DNA of 64,000 nucleotides from JAWLHA01 sp041690535 (GTDB lineage: Bacteria; Pseudomonadota; Gammaproteobacteria; Thiohalomonadales; Thiohalomonadaceae), in assembly GCA_041690535.1 (NCBI GenBank), contig JAWLHA010000010.1:24025-88024 (forward strand), in the 5' to 3' direction. Position numbers and translations under genes: made by a program. Of this stretch, positions 1 through 8,310 are shown one piece after another. Position 1 is the first letter of the stretch. Each line of letters opens with the position of its first letter. Under the pieces are notes generated by a model. That model searched no databases. It was not told the origin of the DNA and saw only the letters and a list, made by a program, of their open reading frames with translations.

Positions 1-617
1 CGGTGGTCGTCATCGGCGGGATCTACAGCGGCCTGTTCAGCCCCACCGAAGCCGCAGCCATCTCCGTGCTGTACGCCTTGGTGTTGGAAGTGATCATCTT
101 CCGTGCGGTACGCCTGCGGGAGGTCCCTGCACTGGCCCTCTCCACCGGGGTGATCACCGCGGTAGTCTTCATCCTGGTGGCGGCCGGCAACGCCTTCTCC
201 TGGGTCATCTCCTTCGCCCGCATTCCCGAGCTGCTGTTGGGGGATCTGCTCGTGGCGGCTGCGGCCGATCCCACCCTGCTGCTGGCGGTCATAGCGGTGG
301 CCTACTTCGTAGGCTGTATGTTCGTGGACCCCATTGTGGTGATCCTCATTCTGACTCCTATCCTCGCCCCGGCCATCGCTGGCTCGGGACTGGACCCAGT
401 GCTGGTGGGCACTCTCGTGACACTGCAGGCGGCCATCGGCTCGGCCACTCCGCCCTTTGGCTGCGACATCTTCACTGCCATGGCGATCTTCCGTCGGCCC
501 TATGGGCAGGTGATCCGCGGCACCCCGCCATTCATTATCATGCTCTTGGGGGCCACGGCCCTTGTGATCCTGTTCCCCTCCATCGCCTTGGGGCTGCGTG
601 ACCTGGCCTTCCGATAG
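1..617 (+). CDS. dctM: TRAP transporter large permease, DctM type (3' part only)
   Basis: This is the C-terminal 204 residues of a very hydrophobic integral membrane protein whose start lies outside the window. The segment VIGGIYSGLFSPTEAAA near the visible start is a hallmark of the DctM large subunit of tripartite ATP-independent periplasmic (TRAP) transporters. A GSATPPFGCDIF-like stretch further on also fits the family. DctM is the inner-membrane sodium-coupled translocation subunit that works with a small DctQ subunit and a periplasmic binding protein, neither of which is visible here. The substrate, often a dicarboxylate or other organic acid, cannot be told from this part. The carbonic anhydrase gene begins about 50 bp downstream on the same strand. 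Confidence 0.88.
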   Translation, partial: VVVIGGIYSGLFSPTEAAAISVLYALVLEVIIFRAVRLREVPALALSTGVITAVVFILVAAGNAFSWVISFARIPELLLGDLLVAAAADPTLLLAVIAVAYFVGCMFVDPIVVILILTPILAPAIAGSGLDPVLVGTLVTLQAAIGSATPPFGCDIFTAMAIFRRPYGQVIRGTPPFIIMLLGATALVILFPSIALGLRDLAFR

Positions 618-670
618 TTGGCTTTCGGGCCGCGATGTGTACAATCGCGGGCGACAGAAGAGGGCAGGCG

Positions 671-1303
671 ATGCGACTACTCCAGAATCTCTTTGACAAC
701 AACCGGCAGTGGGCAGACGAGATCAAGACCTCCGAGCCCGACTTCTTCCAAAAGCTGGCCCGCCAGCAGGCACCCGAGTACCTGTGGATCGGCTGCTCCG
801 ACAGCCGTGTGCCGGCCAACGAGATCGTCGGTCTGATGCCCGGCGAGCTCTTCGTCCACCGCAATGTCGCCAATGTAGTGATTCACACCGACCTCAACTG
901 CCTGTCCGTGCTTCAGTATGCCGTGGACGTGCTGAGGGTGAAGCACATCATGGTGGTGGGCCACTACGGGTGCGGCGGCGTCCGGGCGGCCATGCAGAAC
1001 CGTGATCTTGGGCTCATCGACAACTGGTTACGCAGCATCAAGGATGTGTACAACAAGCATTACGACAGGGTGTCGGCCATCGAGGACAGCCGCAAACGTC
1101 TCGATCTGATGTGCGAGCTCAACGTCATCGAACAGGTCGCGAACGTCTGCCATACCACGGTGGTCCAGAATGCCTGGCGTCGCGGCCACACGCTCGCGGT
1201 GCACGGATGGATCTACGGCATCGAGGATGGGATTCTGCGGGACATGGGAGTGACCGTGAGCGGCGATGACCAAGTGCCGCCCATGTACCGGTATGAAGAG
1301 TAG
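671..1303 (+). CDS. can: Beta-class carbonic anhydrase
   Basis: This 210-residue protein interconverts CO2 and bicarbonate in the cytoplasm. The zinc ligands of the beta class are all present at the same numbering as E. coli Can: Cys42 and Asp44 in CSDSR, then His98 and Cys101 in HYGCGG. An upstream in-frame ATG at 635 would add 12 residues, but the start at 671 gives the family's usual N-terminus (MRLLQNLFDNN) and follows a purine-rich GAAGAGGGCAG. In an autotroph with a form I RuBisCO elsewhere in the window, the enzyme probably supplies inorganic carbon, though a general housekeeping role is equally possible. Confidence 0.95.
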   Translation: MRLLQNLFDNNRQWADEIKTSEPDFFQKLARQQAPEYLWIGCSDSRVPANEIVGLMPGELFVHRNVANVVIHTDLNCLSVLQYAVDVLRVKHIMVVGHYGCGGVRAAMQNRDLGLIDNWLRSIKDVYNKHYDRVSAIEDSRKRLDLMCELNVIEQVANVCHTTVVQNAWRRGHTLAVHGWIYGIEDGILRDMGVTVSGDDQVPPMYRYEE

Positions 1304-1469
1304 GGGCGAGAGGCGAGGGAGGAGGTACGAGGAGGATCGCGGCGTCTTCCCTTGAGCATGGCCCTGCAGGTCAGGCTGCAACATGCCAGGCAGCCGCCGA
1401 CCGGCCCGGAAGTCGGGCGTAACAATGCCTCCGCACCACGCCGATGGGTTTCGCTGCGCTCGGCCCCGC

Positions 1470-2027
1470 CTATCCCAGGGATCTGACCAGCCCAGTCTCC
1501 ACCTGATCCCGCTTTGCCCGGCCCACCAGCAGTTCGATGAGCCTGAGGGCAAAGTCCATGGCGGTCCCCGGGCCCCTGGAGGTCACCACCGTGCCGTCCT
1601 GAACCACCGCGTCCGTGACATAGGTGGTGGTGGGCAGATCCATCTGGTCCACGAACCCGGGATAGCTGGTGGCGCGCCTGCCATCGAGCAGCCCGGCGTT
1701 GGCGAGCACCTTGGGGGCGGCGCAGATGGCGGCGGTGAACTTGCCACTGCCGGCCATGTTGCGCAGGAGCCGCAGCACCCGAGGATCCTTGTCGAGGTTA
1801 TCCGCCCCTGCGGCTCCCCCCGGCAGCACGACCATATCGAACTCACGGGCCAGTGCCTCATCCAGGGTCATGTCGGGCACCAGGACCACGCCCCGCGAAC
1901 CCCTCACCGGTCCCGGTTCCAACCCGGCACTGATCACGCTGATGCCTGCGCGGACCAGGAGATCGATGACGGTCACCGCCTCCAGCTCTTCGAAGCCGGG
2001 CGCGAGGGGGACAACTACATCAGGCAT
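1470..2027 (-). CDS. DJ-1/PfpI family protein (YajL-like)
   Basis: This 185-residue protein belongs to the DJ-1/ThiJ/PfpI superfamily. The conserved glutamates of the N-terminal GFEELE motif (residues 11-16) and the nucleophile-elbow cysteine in AAICAAPKVLANAG (Cys102) are present, and VLPGG at 67-71 matches the fold. Relatives such as E. coli YajL and human DJ-1 act as oxidative-stress or covalent chaperones and reported deglycases. The exact activity cannot be read from sequence. The ATG at 2027 is preceded by GAGAGGAG nine bases upstream; in-frame extension to 2090 has no such site. The gene is monocistronic and sits upstream of a dispersed repeat. Confidence 0.85.
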   Translation of the reverse strand: MPDVVVPLAPGFEELEAVTVIDLLVRAGISVISAGLEPGPVRGSRGVVLVPDMTLDEALAREFDMVVLPGGAAGADNLDKDPRVLRLLRNMAGSGKFTAAICAAPKVLANAGLLDGRRATSYPGFVDQMDLPTTTYVTDAVVQDGTVVTSRGPGTAMDFALRLIELLVGRAKRDQVETGLVRSLG

Positions 2028-2120
2028 GACTCTGGACTCCTCTCGAGAGTTGGTGTGAACCGGCCCTGCGGCTATGCAGCCCGCGGGCATTCCGAAACCC
2101 GGTGGGGCTGCCGCCCCTTC

Positions 2121-2288
2121 GGGAAACGCGGACTCATTCCGCTGTCGTCGCTCCCGCCCCCGTCAGGCATTGGAGGGCAGGCCGCTACGGGAACCCAGAC
2201 GATCAAAGGCACTGGATGCCCGCCCCCCGACTGAAGCTCTCGAGGGCAGGCTTCGCGGGCATGACGGATTAATCAGCGGTTCCTTGGG
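2121..2288. repeat. Dispersed intergenic repeat R2, copy 1
   Basis: The gene-free stretch 2028-2359 is mostly this repeat. It has outer ends resembling GGGAAACGC..GGACTCATTCC on the left and, inverted, AAGGAACCGCTGATTAATCC on the right. The interior holds GGCACTGGATGCCCGCC and GGCTTCGCGGGCATGACG blocks. The same blocks recur at 27338-27533 and 37809-37976. It carries no reading frame I would defend. The type resembles widespread small non-autonomous elements of Gammaproteobacteria, but I have not matched it to a named one. Confidence 0.65.
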
Positions 2289-2359
2289 GGGGCGGATCAG
2301 ATGAGCACAGCGCGGCCCCAACGCAACCGGACCCCCGAAGGGGCCCGGAGTGGCAGCAT

Positions 2360-3691
2360 TTACCGCGCAGCCCGTGACTGGAGGATGTGCAGCCCCTTCA
2401 GAAGCGTCAGGGCCTCGTGCAGGGCGTAGTCGCTGGCGGCCAGCGATTCGCTCTTCGCCTCTTTCTTGCCGCTGTTCTGCGTGGCGTCCTTCGCCCCCTC
2501 GCCGTTGCCGTTCATCAGATGGCGACTCAGGTCCGCCTCCTTGATGAGGTCCACACCGCTCTCCTCGGCCTTGGCCAGCGTGAGAGTCTCCAATGCGATG
2601 TCCGGCTCGATGCCCTCGGCCTGGATGGAGCGGCCGGAGGGGGTGAAGTACCGGGCCGTCGTCAACTTCACGGCGGTGTTGTTACTCATGGGGAAGATGG
2701 TCTGCACCGAACCCTTGCCGAAGGAGCGGTTGCCCATGATGATGGCCCGCCCGTGATCCTGGAGGGCGCCGGCCACGATCTCCGAAGCCGAGGCAGAACC
2801 GCCATTGATGAGCACGATCATCGGGGCGCGCTTCAGGATGTCCTCCGGCGTGGCGGTAAAGCGCAGTTTTGCATCGCTGGCCCGCCCCTCGGTGTAGACG
2901 ATGAGCCCGTCCTCGAGGAACGCATCGGACACGGCCACCGCCGCCCCGAGCACCCCACCGGGGTTGTTGCGCAGATCGAGCACCAGCCCCCGGATCTGAC
3001 CATCGCTGGCCTTCTTCAGCTCGGAAACGGCCTTGATCAGGTCCTCGCCGGTGTGGGTCTGGAAGTTGGAAATGCGGACATACCCATAACCGGGTTCCAG
3101 CATCCGCGACTTGACGCTCCGCACCTTGATCACGTCACGGGTGAGCGTGAGCTTCAGCGGCTTCTGCGTCCCCTCGCGAACGATGGTGAGGATAATGTCG
3201 GTGCCCGGCTTGCCACGCATCAGCTTCACCGCGTCCCCAAGCGCCATGCCCTTCACCGGCGTCTCGTCCAGGCGGATGATGAGGTCCCCCGCCTGCACCC
3301 CCGCGCGCTGGGCGGGCGTATCATCGATGGGAGCGACCACCTTCACGAAGCCGTCTTCCATGCTCACCTCGATCCCCAAGCCGCCGAACTCCCCGGTGGT
3401 GCCCACCTGAAGCTCCTTGAAATCGTCCTGGTTGAGGTAAGCCGAGTGGGGATCCAGGCCCGTCAACATCCCCCGGATGGCATTGTCCAGGAGCTGCTTG
3501 TCCTCGATGTTCTCGACGTAATCGGCCTTGACCTTGCCGAAGACCTCGCTGAAGGTCCTCAGCTCGTCCAGTGGCAAAACGCTTTTCGAATCGGGGCTGC
3601 GTTCGGCCAACACACTGCCCCCCACGCTCAGAGATGCGCCAAGCACGGTGCCCAGCGCCAAAACCAGCAGATGTCGTGTGGAAACACTCAT
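2360..3691 (-). CDS. ctpA: Carboxyl-terminal processing protease (S41, PDZ)
   Basis: This 443-residue protein has an N-terminal signal or anchor segment, a S41 N-terminal helical region, a PDZ domain (about residues 85-180, with GLGIEVSMEDG and AGDLIIRLDETPV) and the peptidase domain. The Ser/Lys dyad is visible as NGGSASASE (Ser301) and FGKGSVQ (Lys326). Such enzymes cleave C-termini of periplasmic proteins and often control murein hydrolases. It lies downstream of envC and gpmI on the same strand, and ctpA-envC neighbours are common in proteobacteria. I chose the ATG at 3691 because GGGAG lies just upstream. A start 8 codons earlier is possible. The C-terminal tail of about 60 residues is low complexity (Lys/Glu/Ser). 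Confidence 0.94.
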   Translation of the reverse strand: MSVSTRHLLVLALGTVLGASLSVGGSVLAERSPDSKSVLPLDELRTFSEVFGKVKADYVENIEDKQLLDNAIRGMLTGLDPHSAYLNQDDFKELQVGTTGEFGGLGIEVSMEDGFVKVVAPIDDTPAQRAGVQAGDLIIRLDETPVKGMALGDAVKLMRGKPGTDIILTIVREGTQKPLKLTLTRDVIKVRSVKSRMLEPGYGYVRISNFQTHTGEDLIKAVSELKKASDGQIRGLVLDLRNNPGGVLGAAVAVSDAFLEDGLIVYTEGRASDAKLRFTATPEDILKRAPMIVLINGGSASASEIVAGALQDHGRAIIMGNRSFGKGSVQTIFPMSNNTAVKLTTARYFTPSGRSIQAEGIEPDIALETLTLAKAEESGVDLIKEADLSRHLMNGNGEGAKDATQNSGKKEAKSESLAASDYALHEALTLLKGLHILQSRAAR

Positions 3692-3809
3692 GACAGCTCC
3701 CGAACTCAATCCCATTCAGTCGGCCCACAGTGCCTCGGCGCTGCGAACCCCGTCAACATGTTAGATATTACTGCATTGCACTCGGGTTTCCATCTTGGAC
3801 AGTGGAACC

Positions 3810-4982
3810 CTACCTTCTGCACCAGCGTGCAGGATTCGCCGGCTTGCCGTCGTGACGGATTTCAAAATACAGGGCGCTGCGCTCCTGCCCCCCGGTATCC
3901 CCCACCCTGGCAACCACCTCCCCAGGGGCCACCCAGTCACCCAACTCCTTGAATAGCGTCTGGTTATGGCCATACAGACTCATGTAACCATCCCCATGGT
4001 CGAGGATCAACAGCAACCCGTAGCCACGCAACCAGTCGGCAAACGCCACCCGGCCGTGGGAGACGGCTCGCACATCGCTTCCCCCCGCGGCCCCGATGAG
4101 CACACCCTGCCAGCGGATATCCCCCACATTGCGGGGTTCGCCGAAACCGGCCAGAAGGGGACCGTGTGCCGGCCACGGCAGTGCCCCCCGCAGCTGGGCA
4201 AAGGGCTTTTGGCCTTGGGGGTGTTCCGGAATGTCCTGCAGCGCCGCCGCCAGCGCCTCAACCAGTTCGGCCAGCGCCCTTTCGTCGGTCAGCATCTGCT
4301 TAAGGCGCTGATCCTTACCCGCGATCTCCTTTTTCAGACGAGCCAGCAGGTTGGATCGTTCCCGCCGGCTTGCCTCCAGCTGTTCCTTCTCGGACGCTTG
4401 ACGGTCCCGGGCGAAACGCAACTGCTCGGTCTCGACGTCGATGCTCTGCTGCAACCGCTCCAGCTCCCGCAGCGTCTCCAGTATGGCGGTGATGCGCTCC
4501 GAACGGGTGCGATTGAGGTAATCGTAATAGGTCAGAACCCGGCCGACCGCCGCCGGGTCCTCCTGATTGAGCATGATCTTCAAGTATTCCTGCCTTCCCA
4601 TGGCATACGCCGCCTTGACCTGCCCGGCCAGGTGCCGCCGCTCCGCGGCGGCCTGCCCGGAGAGGCGCTGCTGCCGCCCCTGCAACTCATCCAGGCTACG
4701 CAACTGGGCGTCGATCTTTCGATCCAGCTCCGCCAGGCTGGCGGCCAGACGGCCGATGTGCTCTTCCGCAGCACGAAGCTCCGTGAGCAGTGAATCGTAC
4801 TTGCCGCGCGTCCGCTGCAGGTCCCCCTTGAGGCGGCTGATCTGGCCCCGCAGCTCCTTCAACCGCGCCTCCTTGGCCTTCTGCTCGCTATCGCCCTGTG
4901 CCCACCCGGGACCGGCGGCGCCAGCGAGGAGGAGAAGGGCTGCGATCGCGCCCTTCCATCCGCTCCGGGGTAGACGGCTCAT
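3810..4982 (-). CDS. envC: Murein hydrolase activator EnvC (LytM domain)
   Basis: This 390-residue protein starts with a clear signal peptide (cleavage after AGPGWA). A long coiled coil follows, at about residues 28-240 and rich in Lys, Glu, Arg and Leu heptads. The C-terminus is a M23/LytM-like domain containing LDHGDGYMSLYGHN and YFEIRHDGKPANP. EnvC proteins act in the periplasm at the division site, where a catalytically inactive LytM domain activates amidases. The motif that would be LHFE in active peptidases reads LYFE here, which fits an activator. The gene begins 20 bp after gpmI ends, so the two are probably co-transcribed, as in E. coli. Confidence 0.92.
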   Translation of the reverse strand: MSRLPRSGWKGAIAALLLLAGAAGPGWAQGDSEQKAKEARLKELRGQISRLKGDLQRTRGKYDSLLTELRAAEEHIGRLAASLAELDRKIDAQLRSLDELQGRQQRLSGQAAAERRHLAGQVKAAYAMGRQEYLKIMLNQEDPAAVGRVLTYYDYLNRTRSERITAILETLRELERLQQSIDVETEQLRFARDRQASEKEQLEASRRERSNLLARLKKEIAGKDQRLKQMLTDERALAELVEALAAALQDIPEHPQGQKPFAQLRGALPWPAHGPLLAGFGEPRNVGDIRWQGVLIGAAGGSDVRAVSHGRVAFADWLRGYGLLLILDHGDGYMSLYGHNQTLFKELGDWVAPGEVVARVGDTGGQERSALYFEIRHDGKPANPARWCRR

Positions 4983-5002
4983 GAGCGGCCGGCCCCGACG
5001 GC

Positions 5003-6574
5003 TTACTCTTCCTCGTCCTCTTCCGAGGAGACGATGAGCGAGTGGCCCGACATTTCCGTTGGCTTTTGCAGTCCCAACAACTCCAGCATGGTCGGGGCAA
5101 TGTCCGCCAGCGCCCCGTTGGGGGCGAGGCGCCCCTCCCTCGAACCGAGATAGATCAGGGGTACGAGGTTGGTAGTGTGGGCCGTGTGGGGCTGGCCGGT
5201 GTCCTCGCCGAGCATCTGCTCCGCATTGCCGTGGTCCGCAGTAATGAGCAGCTCGCCGCCCGCCCTGACCATGGCCTCGACCACGCGCCCCACACAACTG
5301 TCCAGGCACTCGATGGCCTTGACGGTCGCCTCCAGGTTGCCCGTGTGGCCGACCATGTCGGGATTGGCGTAGTTGCAGACGATCAGGTCATAGCGATCGC
5401 TCTCGATGGCCTCGACCAGCTTGTCGGTGAGCAGGGGCGCGTTCATCTCCGGCTGCTGGTCATAGGTGGCGACGTTGGGGGAGGGGACCAGGACGCGGTC
5501 CTCCCACTCGAAGGGCTCTTCCCGCCCGCCATTGAAGAAGAAGGTGACGTGGGCGTATTTCTCCGTCTCGGCAATGCGCAATTGGCGCATCCCCAGCGTG
5601 GCGACGTATTCTCCCAGCACATTGCGCATGCGCTCGGGCGGGAAGGCCACCGGCACGTCGAAATCGGCGCTGTATTCGGTGAGGCTGACAAAGCGGCCGA
5701 GCGCGGGCTTGACCTGGCGCTCGAAACAGTCGAAATCGGCCTCCACGAAGGGGCGGGTGATTTGCCGCGCACGGTCGGAGCGGTAGTTCATGAAGATGAC
5801 CACGTCGCCATCGGCCACGCAGCCGGGCCGGGCACCTGCGGGCAGAATTCGGGTCGGTTTCACGAACTCGTCGGTTTCGCCACGCTCGTACGCCAACTCC
5901 AGGGCGGATAGGGCGTCGGGGGCTTCGTAGTCCGCCTTGCAACCGGTAATCAGGTCGTAGGCCGCCTGGATGCGGGGCCAGCGGTGGTCCCGGTCCATGG
6001 CATAGTAGCGCCCCACGATGGAGGCGATCCGACCGCCTCCCAGCTCCTCGAACTTGGCCTCCATGAGGCGCAGGGACGCCGCAGCGCTCTTCGGGGGAGT
6101 ATCGCGGCCGTCCAGGAAGGCGTGCAGATAGACATGACGGGCGCCCCGCTTGAGCGCAAGCTCCACCATGGCGTGGATGTGCTCTTCATGACTGTGGACG
6201 CCACCCGGGGAGAGCAGGCCGAGGATGTGCACCGCCTTGTCGTTGGCGATAGCCTCATCCACCGCATCGGTGAGGGTGGCGTTGGTGAAGAACGAACCCG
6301 TCTTGATCGCCCGCGAAACACGGGTGTACTCCTGATAGACCACTCTCCCGGCGCCCAGATTGAGGTGGCCCACCTCGGAGTTGCCCATCTGGCCACCGGG
6401 CAGCCCAACCTCGGCGCCCGATGCCCGAATCAGCGTGTGTGGGCGCTCACTCCAGAGCCGATCCCACACCGGCGTTCTCGCACTGTGAATGGCGTTGTGC
6501 GAGGTGTTCTCGGAATAACCCCAGCCGTCGAGGACAACCAGAGCCACAGGTCGATGCTGCGAACTAGAGGTCAT
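5003..6574 (-). CDS. gpmI: 2,3-bisphosphoglycerate-independent phosphoglycerate mutase
   Basis: The protein has 523 residues, close to the family length of about 510-515. It interconverts 3- and 2-phosphoglycerate in glycolysis and gluconeogenesis using two manganese ions. The N-terminal metal-binding motif VVLDGWG (Asp16), the catalytic serine in GGQMGNSEVGH (Ser66) and the C-terminal ADHGNAEQM metal motif are present. The C-terminus ends in an unusual acidic tail (SSEEDEEE). The ATG at 6574 matches the family N-terminus, and an in-frame TTG at 6619 is less likely. It heads a leftward operon with envC, and probably ctpA, divergent from the arsR-type regulator. Confidence 0.96.
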   Translation of the reverse strand: MTSSSQHRPVALVVLDGWGYSENTSHNAIHSARTPVWDRLWSERPHTLIRASGAEVGLPGGQMGNSEVGHLNLGAGRVVYQEYTRVSRAIKTGSFFTNATLTDAVDEAIANDKAVHILGLLSPGGVHSHEEHIHAMVELALKRGARHVYLHAFLDGRDTPPKSAAASLRLMEAKFEELGGGRIASIVGRYYAMDRDHRWPRIQAAYDLITGCKADYEAPDALSALELAYERGETDEFVKPTRILPAGARPGCVADGDVVIFMNYRSDRARQITRPFVEADFDCFERQVKPALGRFVSLTEYSADFDVPVAFPPERMRNVLGEYVATLGMRQLRIAETEKYAHVTFFFNGGREEPFEWEDRVLVPSPNVATYDQQPEMNAPLLTDKLVEAIESDRYDLIVCNYANPDMVGHTGNLEATVKAIECLDSCVGRVVEAMVRAGGELLITADHGNAEQMLGEDTGQPHTAHTTNLVPLIYLGSREGRLAPNGALADIAPTMLELLGLQKPTEMSGHSLIVSSEEDEEE

Positions 6575-6726
6575 GGGAAAGGGAAACCGTTCTTGAGTGC
6601 GTTGATTCGGTTTAGACAAGGTCTAACGGCTCTAGTTTACCACGGTAAGCCCGGGTCGGGATAAGCGAGAGCGGGTGGGGTGGCGATTATCACTGTGGCA
6701 GCGATAAGCTTCTTCTAAAATGTTCG

Positions 6727-6739
6727 AATATTGTATATT
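6727..6739. promoter_or_regulatory. AT-rich palindrome, candidate operator of the ArsR-type regulator
   Basis: AATATTGTATATT is a perfect 13-bp palindrome (AATAT-TGT-ATATT) inside an AT-rich stretch (about 6705-6780) of an otherwise GC-rich region. It lies about 95 bp before the regulator's start codon. ArsR-family repressors of the BigR/SqrR/YgaV type bind AT-rich dyads in their own promoters, so autoregulation is the natural guess. This is inference from position and symmetry only. Confidence 0.4.
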
Positions 6740-6833
6740 GTTTTTGTTGGAGTTGGCAGCACCGCCTACTATAAAGAGGAAGGAGTCGGGTATAAATACA
6801 TGTGGCGGGGGCCACGTCTACGGGGTGTACGGT

Positions 6834-7154
6834 ATGTCAGAATTAGCAAATGAACTCAGCCTGATGACCAGGGACGAAGACATCGAGAGGGCGTCCCGTT
6901 CACTGAAAGCGATGTCCCATCCGCTCCGGCTGAAGATTTTATGCACATTGGGGGCCCAGGAGATCAGTGTTCAGGATATCGTGGAGCGTGTCGGCACGTC
7001 TCAGAGCAACATATCCCAGCACTTGGCGATCCTGCGCGACAAAGGCATCCTCTCGGCACGAAAGGATGCCAACCGGGTCTATTACAAGGTCGTCGATTCA
7101 CGGACCCTGCGTCTGATCGGCATGATGCGCGATGTATTCTGCAGCATGGTCTGA
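6834..7154 (+). CDS. ArsR-family regulator, SqrR/BigR/YgaV persulfide-sensor type
   Basis: This 106-residue winged-helix repressor has the HTH segment VQDIVERVGTSQSNISQHL (about residues 48-66) and the wing ARKDANRVYYKV. Two cysteines, Cys37 in LKILCTLG and Cys103 in DVFCSMV, sit exactly 66 residues apart. That is the spacing and context of the dithiol pair of Rhodobacter SqrR (Cys41/Cys107) and of E. coli YgaV (ILCML, NVYCP), which form a tetrasulfide link when sensing reactive sulfur. No metal-binding CxC motif of true ArsR is seen. Downstream lies a DUF2892 membrane protein, then a rhodanese, which echoes the E. coli ygaVP operon. The start at 6834 gives the family length. Upstream codons to 6720 look non-coding. 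Confidence 0.87.
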   Translation: MSELANELSLMTRDEDIERASRSLKAMSHPLRLKILCTLGAQEISVQDIVERVGTSQSNISQHLAILRDKGILSARKDANRVYYKVVDSRTLRLIGMMRDVFCSMV

Positions 7155-7252
7155 CGGATTCGCCCCGCCCCAGGATCTCCCCTGAGGAGAACATTTCGGA
7201 ACTCTCCCGAGTCAACCAGTGGTGTGGTATTCCCAACGAGGAGGAAGTGAAA

Positions 7253-7468
7253 ATGACAGTGGAGCGCGTGGTGCGCATTGTGGCGGGGACCTTTATCATG
7301 CTGTCGCTGGCGCTTGGCGTCGAAGGCAGTCCCATTTTCCACAATGCCAACTGGCTGTGGTTTACCGCATTTGTCGGGTTTAACCTGTTTCAGAGTGGTT
7401 TCACCCGCTTTTGCCCCATGGATACCTTTCTCAAGAAGCTGGGCCTGCCCACCGGCGGCGTCAGCTGA
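7253..7468 (+). CDS. DUF2892 small inner-membrane protein (YgaP transmembrane-domain-like)
   Basis: This 71-residue protein begins TVERVVRIVAGTFI and has two hydrophobic segments (about residues 8-25 and 32-48). It ends with a FCPMDTFLKKLGL motif typical of DUF2892. In E. coli YgaP this domain is fused to a rhodanese. Here the two are separate genes, with the rhodanese starting about 95 bp downstream. A strong ribosome-binding site (GAGGAGGAAGTG) precedes the ATG. The Cys in FCPMD is conserved in the family. The molecular role is unknown, and a place in sulfide or persulfide handling is inferred from the regulator upstream. Confidence 0.85.
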   Translation: MTVERVVRIVAGTFIMLSLALGVEGSPIFHNANWLWFTAFVGFNLFQSGFTRFCPMDTFLKKLGLPTGGVS

Positions 7469-7485
7469 GACGAGCAGGACAATAC

Positions 7486-7516
7486 GGAGGGGCGCTCTGG
7501 CGCCCCTCCGCTTCCC
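7486..7516 (+). terminator. Stem-loop after arsR-DUF2892, probable terminator
   Basis: A perfect 10-bp GC-rich stem (GGAGGGGCGC, positions 7486-7495, paired with 7500-7509) with a TCTG loop is followed by a weak pyrimidine tract, CTTCCCTTT. It separates the arsR-DUF2892 pair from the rhodanese-grxC-trxC-secB-gpsA run. The poor T-run leaves room for read-through. Confidence 0.55.
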
Positions 7517-7561
7517 TTTAACCTCCAGCCGCCCATCGCGGCTTTCAGTCGTTCATAGGTC

Positions 7562-8014
7562 ATGCAAAAGCTCTTCGAATTCGTGGTCAACCACTGGGAC
7601 CTCTTCCTGGCGCTCGCCATCATCCTGGCAATGATGTTTGGCGGGGGGCTCTCCCGCAGGCTCAAGGGTTACAAGGAGGTCGAAACCCTCGACGCCGTGC
7701 AGCTCATCAACCACCAGGATGCACTGCTGGTGGATGTCAGGGAAGACAGCGAGTATCGGGAGGGGCATGTCTCCGGTTCCCTGCACATTCCCCTGGGCTC
7801 GCTCGATCGGCGCGCCGATGAGCTTGCAAAGCATCGGGATAAGCCCATTATAGTGGGCTGTCGCAGCGGACACCGTTCGGCACGTGGATGCGCCATCCTG
7901 CGCAAACATGGGTTCGAAAACGTGTACAACCTCAAGGGCGGCATGATGGCATGGCAGAATGCCGGCATGCCGCTGAGCAAACCTGGCAAGAGCAAGAAGC
8001 GCAAGGCCGCCTGA
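7562..8014 (+). CDS. yibN: Membrane-anchored rhodanese-like sulfurtransferase (YibN-like)
   Basis: This 150-residue protein has an N-terminal transmembrane anchor (about residues 12-30) and one rhodanese domain (about 40-140). The active-site loop GCRSGHRS puts the persulfide-forming cysteine at residue 100. LVDVRE and EGHVSGSLHIPLG are canonical rhodanese motifs. The C-terminus is basic (KSKKRKAA). The gene leads into grxC-trxC-secB-gpsA, the place of yibN in E. coli. The adjacent persulfide-sensor-like regulator suggests it may handle sulfane sulfur at the inner membrane, which is inference. Confidence 0.9.
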   Translation: MQKLFEFVVNHWDLFLALAIILAMMFGGGLSRRLKGYKEVETLDAVQLINHQDALLVDVREDSEYREGHVSGSLHIPLGSLDRRADELAKHRDKPIIVGCRSGHRSARGCAILRKHGFENVYNLKGGMMAWQNAGMPLSKPGKSKKRKAA

Positions 8015-8044
8015 CGGCGGCCGATTCGGCGCAGGAGAGAGAAA

Positions 8045-8302
8045 ATGCCTCAGGTCGTCATGTATACCACTGGGATGTGCCCCTACTGCATTCGCGCCCG
8101 CAATCTTCTCGAGAAGAAGGGTATCGCCTATCAGGAGCATCGGGTCGATCTGGATCCGCAACTCCGCCCCGAAATGGAGCAGCGCAGCGGCCGCACCTCG
8201 GTGCCGCAGATTTTCATCGGTGACTTCCACGTGGGCGGGTTCGACGACATGGCCGAGCTGGACGTGGAAGGCCGACTGGACGAGCTTCTCGGCCTCGCCT
8301 GA
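8045..8302 (+). CDS. grxC: Glutaredoxin 3
   Basis: This 85-residue monothiol/dithiol redox protein has the active site CPYC (Cys12, Cys15) in MYTTGMCPYC. It also has TSVPQIFIGDFHVGGFDD, which holds the conserved cis-proline and the GG glutathione-binding motif. It uses glutathione to reduce disulfides and mixed disulfides in the cytoplasm. The ATG follows GGAGAGAGAAA. It sits between the rhodanese and trxC on the same strand with short gaps, and grxC-secB neighbourhoods are widely conserved in Gammaproteobacteria. Confidence 0.95.
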   Translation: MPQVVMYTTGMCPYCIRARNLLEKKGIAYQEHRVDLDPQLRPEMEQRSGRTSVPQIFIGDFHVGGFDDMAELDVEGRLDELLGLA

Positions 8303-8310
8303 GGACAGCC

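Noticed and set aside
2387..3952. Open frame antisense to ctpA
   Set aside because: Low-complexity shadow of the protease gene.
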